From assembly GCA_964465355.1 (NCBI GenBank), contig CAYXJZ010000023.1:1-43403 (forward strand): a stretch of DNA of 43,403 nucleotides. The letters run 5' to 3'. The notes under the pieces are model-generated. The model was not told the origin of the DNA, did not search any database, and worked only from the letters and a program-made list of their open reading frames with translations. Position 1 is the stretch's first letter. Each line of letters opens with the position of its first letter. This document shows positions 42,217-43,403 of the stretch, piece after piece. Source of the stretch: JAABTL01 sp964465355. Its GTDB lineage: Bacteria; Deinococcota; Deinococci; Deinococcales; Trueperaceae. Position numbers and translations under genes: made by a program.

Positions 42217-42824
42217 GAAGGCACCTCCGAGGGGCCGGGTTGGGGCAGGACCGCCATGAGCACCGCCTGGACGTAGGCGTCCAGCTCGGCGCGCCCACGG
42301 TGGAGCTTGACCACGAACATGAGGTTGAAGACGGAGAGCAGCAGGTAGCGGGCCAGGTCCTCGGCCGCCAGCGACAGGCTCAGTTCACCGCGGGCATCAG
42401 CGGCCCGCAGGCGCTCGGCCAGGAGCGCGATCAGCTCGTCGAGGTGGGCGCGGAGGAAGTTCAGGACCTCTGGGCGCCGGTCGGCCAGCTCCAGCCCGGC
42501 CCTCAAGGTGAGCGAGAGGAAGGGGCTCGGCGCCGCCAGGTAGCCGTCGATGGCGTTTCGGTAGAGGTCCCGGAGACCCTGCGAGAGGGTGAGGGCTCCG
42601 TCCAGCTGCGCGAGCACCATGGCCCTGTCCCCATCGGCAGCGTGCCGCAGGGCGGCCATGAAGACGCCGTCCTTGTCGCCGAAGGCGGCGTAGAGGCTGG
42701 AGGTGGACACGCCCAAGTGGGCCGTGAGGTCGCGGATGGAGGTGGCCTCGTAGCCGCGCTCGCGGAAGAGCTCGGCGGCGGCGGCGACGGCCTGGTCGTG
42801 GTCGAAGGCGCGGGGTCTGGCCAT
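42213..42824 (-). CDS. TetR/AcrR-family transcriptional regulator
   Basis: This is a 203-residue repressor. The N-terminal HTH reads FDHDQAVAAAAELFRERGYEATSIRDLTAHLGVSTSSLYAAFGDKDGVF (residues ~7-55, read in parts), typical of TetR_N. The C-terminal helical part (LRDLYRNAIDGYL...) has the TetR_C_16/33-like layout with unknown ligand. It is the first gene of the operon, overlapping the MMPL start by four bases, so it likely represses its own unit and responds to the transported compound. GTTCCGGAAC upstream is a possible operator. The ATG at 42824 has little Shine-Dalgarno. Confidence 0.9.
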   Translation of the reverse strand: MARPRAFDHDQAVAAAAELFRERGYEATSIRDLTAHLGVSTSSLYAAFGDKDGVFMAALRHAADGDRAMVLAQLDGALTLSQGLRDLYRNAIDGYLAAPSPFLSLTLRAGLELADRRPEVLNFLRAHLDELIALLAERLRAADARGELSLSLAAEDLARYLLLSVFNLMFVVKLHRGRAELDAYVQAVLMAVLPQPGPSEVPS

Positions 42825-42856
42825 GCGCCGTCAGACTAGCAGGTTATGGAGCGGTC

Positions 42857-42866
42857 GTTCCGGAAC
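42857..42866. promoter_or_regulatory. GTTCCGGAAC palindrome upstream of TetR operon
   Basis: This perfect 10-bp palindrome lies 33 bp before the TetR start. CATAAC (minus strand, around 42848-42843) could be a -10. It is a candidate autoregulatory operator, though short. Confidence 0.35.
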
Positions 42867-42908
42867 TTGGTCACGCGACCGTGGTGGCGGCGTTCCAGGC
42901 GGTCCGGC

Positions 42909-43196
42909 TCAGGCCGCCGCCCGCCTTGGCAGCCGCAGCGGCACTTCGGCCGGCGCCAGGCGCTCTGCCTCCGCCCGCGACTCCACCAGCACCGTGAGGT
43001 CGGGGCGCAGGCGGTTGAACTCGGCGGCCAGCAGATCGAGCAGGCGCGCTCGGGGGCCGAGCTGTCGGTGCCAGAAGTGGACGGTGGCCGGGCTGCGGAC
43101 CGGCTCGGGTCCCAGCAGGGCGTCCACCACCCTCGGCAGGAGCACCCGGAGGGGGCGGAAGCTGTTCGCGGTGCTGTGATCGCTGCGCATGGCCAT
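42909..43196 (-). CDS. Small protein of unknown function
   Basis: A 95-residue protein is read from ATG 43196 (or ATG 43190). It is not recognised. The segment LLPRVVDALLGPEPVRSPATVHFWHRQLGPRARLLDLLAAEFNRLRPDLTVLVESRAEAERL (in parts) has amphipathic helices and ordinary amino-acid balance. Overlapping frames on both strands look worse. There is no signal peptide or membrane helix. It is divergent from the TetR gene at the right edge, whose 16-bp palindrome could also control it. The start has only a weak GGTCGGG. Confidence 0.5.
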   Translation of the reverse strand: MAMRSDHSTANSFRPLRVLLPRVVDALLGPEPVRSPATVHFWHRQLGPRARLLDLLAAEFNRLRPDLTVLVESRAEAERLAPAEVPLRLPRRAAA

Positions 43197-43294
43197 CCCG
43201 ACCGCAGCATGGGGCAGGGAGGTCAGGGTGGCGTCTGCTTGGCGTCGCCTTGGGGGATCGTGGCCCGTACCGGCGAGTCGTGCATCACCAGCCC

Positions 43295-43323
43295 TTGCCG
43301 AGTGAGCGCTCACTCAGTTAAGC
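43295..43323 (+). promoter_or_regulatory. Promoter with embedded 16-bp operator for the right-edge TetR gene
   Basis: TTGCCG (43295-43300), a 17-bp spacer and TTAAGC (43318-43323) form a weak sigma-70 promoter. The spacer is almost filled by the perfect palindrome GAGTGAGCGCTCACTC (43300-43315), a form typical of TetR/AcrR operators. Bound repressor would block polymerase directly. GTG start follows seven bases after the -10, so the transcript would be leaderless or nearly so. Confidence 0.65.
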
Positions 43324-43330
43324 TCCCGCG

Positions 43331-43403
43331 GTGTCTCGACCTCGCCGCGCCGCCCCCCTGACCCCCGATGCCCGCCGCAGCGCCATCGCCCGAGCATCGT
43401 CCC
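43331..43403 (+). CDS. TetR-family regulator, partial (5' end only)
   Basis: The frame from GTG at 43331 reads SRPRRAAPLTPDARRSAIAR and runs off the window. The TP-x-ARR-x-AI-x-RA pattern is the normal lead-in to a TetR_N helix. The perfect palindrome just upstream supports an autoregulated repressor. Only 24 codons are visible, so the call rests on this pattern and the operator. Confidence 0.6.
   Translation, partial: MSRPRRAAPLTPDARRSAIARASS

Noticed and set aside
42823..43361. Plus-strand frames at the right edge, over the small unknown gene
   Set aside because: Composition is Arg/Ser or Gln/His-rich without motifs. The minus-strand 95-residue frame has a more natural protein composition, though it too is unproven.

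Overview
This 43.4 kb window is high-GC, densely packed bacterial chromosome with Shine-Dalgarno-led genes (AGGAGG-type sites are common), several TTG and GTG starts and many overlapping or stop-sharing genes. Two lipobox proteins, a DUF1302-like beta-barrel ending in Phe, a LolA-like protein and a cyclic beta-glucan synthase point to a diderm. The large ATPase/TPR/BTAD regulator and the many family-5 solute-binding proteins fit Deinococcota (for example a Trueperaceae-like lineage). That placement is an inference from gene content; no rRNA or tRNA gene was recognised.

Layout. (A) 1-5910: two divergent MmgE/PrpD genes followed by two closely related orphan family-5 solute-binding proteins. 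Every one of the four genes has a TGGTATACC-type palindrome upstream, which suggests one GntR/FadR-like regulon for an organic acid or peptide-like substrate. (B) 5970-10406: an MMPL exporter flanked by two direct copies of a ~110 bp element. Each copy looks like a complete tiny transcription unit (TTGACG-N17-TATnAT promoter, ~40 nt, hairpin plus T-tract). A NodI/NodJ-like ABC exporter follows. (C) 10459-22294: small single genes: a secreted unknown, an ABM monooxygenase, a GNAT acetyltransferase, a very large AAA-TPR-BTAD regulator, a papain-like lipoprotein, a histidine phosphatase, an MBL hydrolase, a SnoaL-like protein, a SAM methyltransferase, a two-CxxCH cytochrome lipoprotein and an Lmo0937-type membrane peptide. 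(D) 22291-31965: a 2,861-residue cyclic beta-1,2-glucan synthase (NdvB/ChvB type) preceded by a four-codon leader ORF, then a QorB-like reductase. (E) 31962-37033: a peptide/nickel-type ABC operon (binding protein, two permeases) ending in a GntR regulator, with a candidate operator in the leader. (F) 37034-42824: a tightly overlapping TetR - MMPL - LolA-like - DUF1302 barrel - TPR operon that looks like a complete inner-to-outer-membrane lipid/hydrophobe transport module. A 21-bp hairpin repeat array lies between its last two genes. (G) 42825-43403: a small unknown gene and the start of a second TetR gene whose promoter spacer is filled by a perfect 16-bp palindrome.

The most novel-looking signal is the duplicated promoter-dyad-terminator element at 5978-6094 and 8453-8570. 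It has no coding sense, no indels over the first ~95 nt, and compensatory base changes in two places. Other points of interest are the hairpin repeat array, the four-codon leader before the giant glucan synthase, and two convergent gene pairs whose stop codons share one CTAG tetranucleotide.
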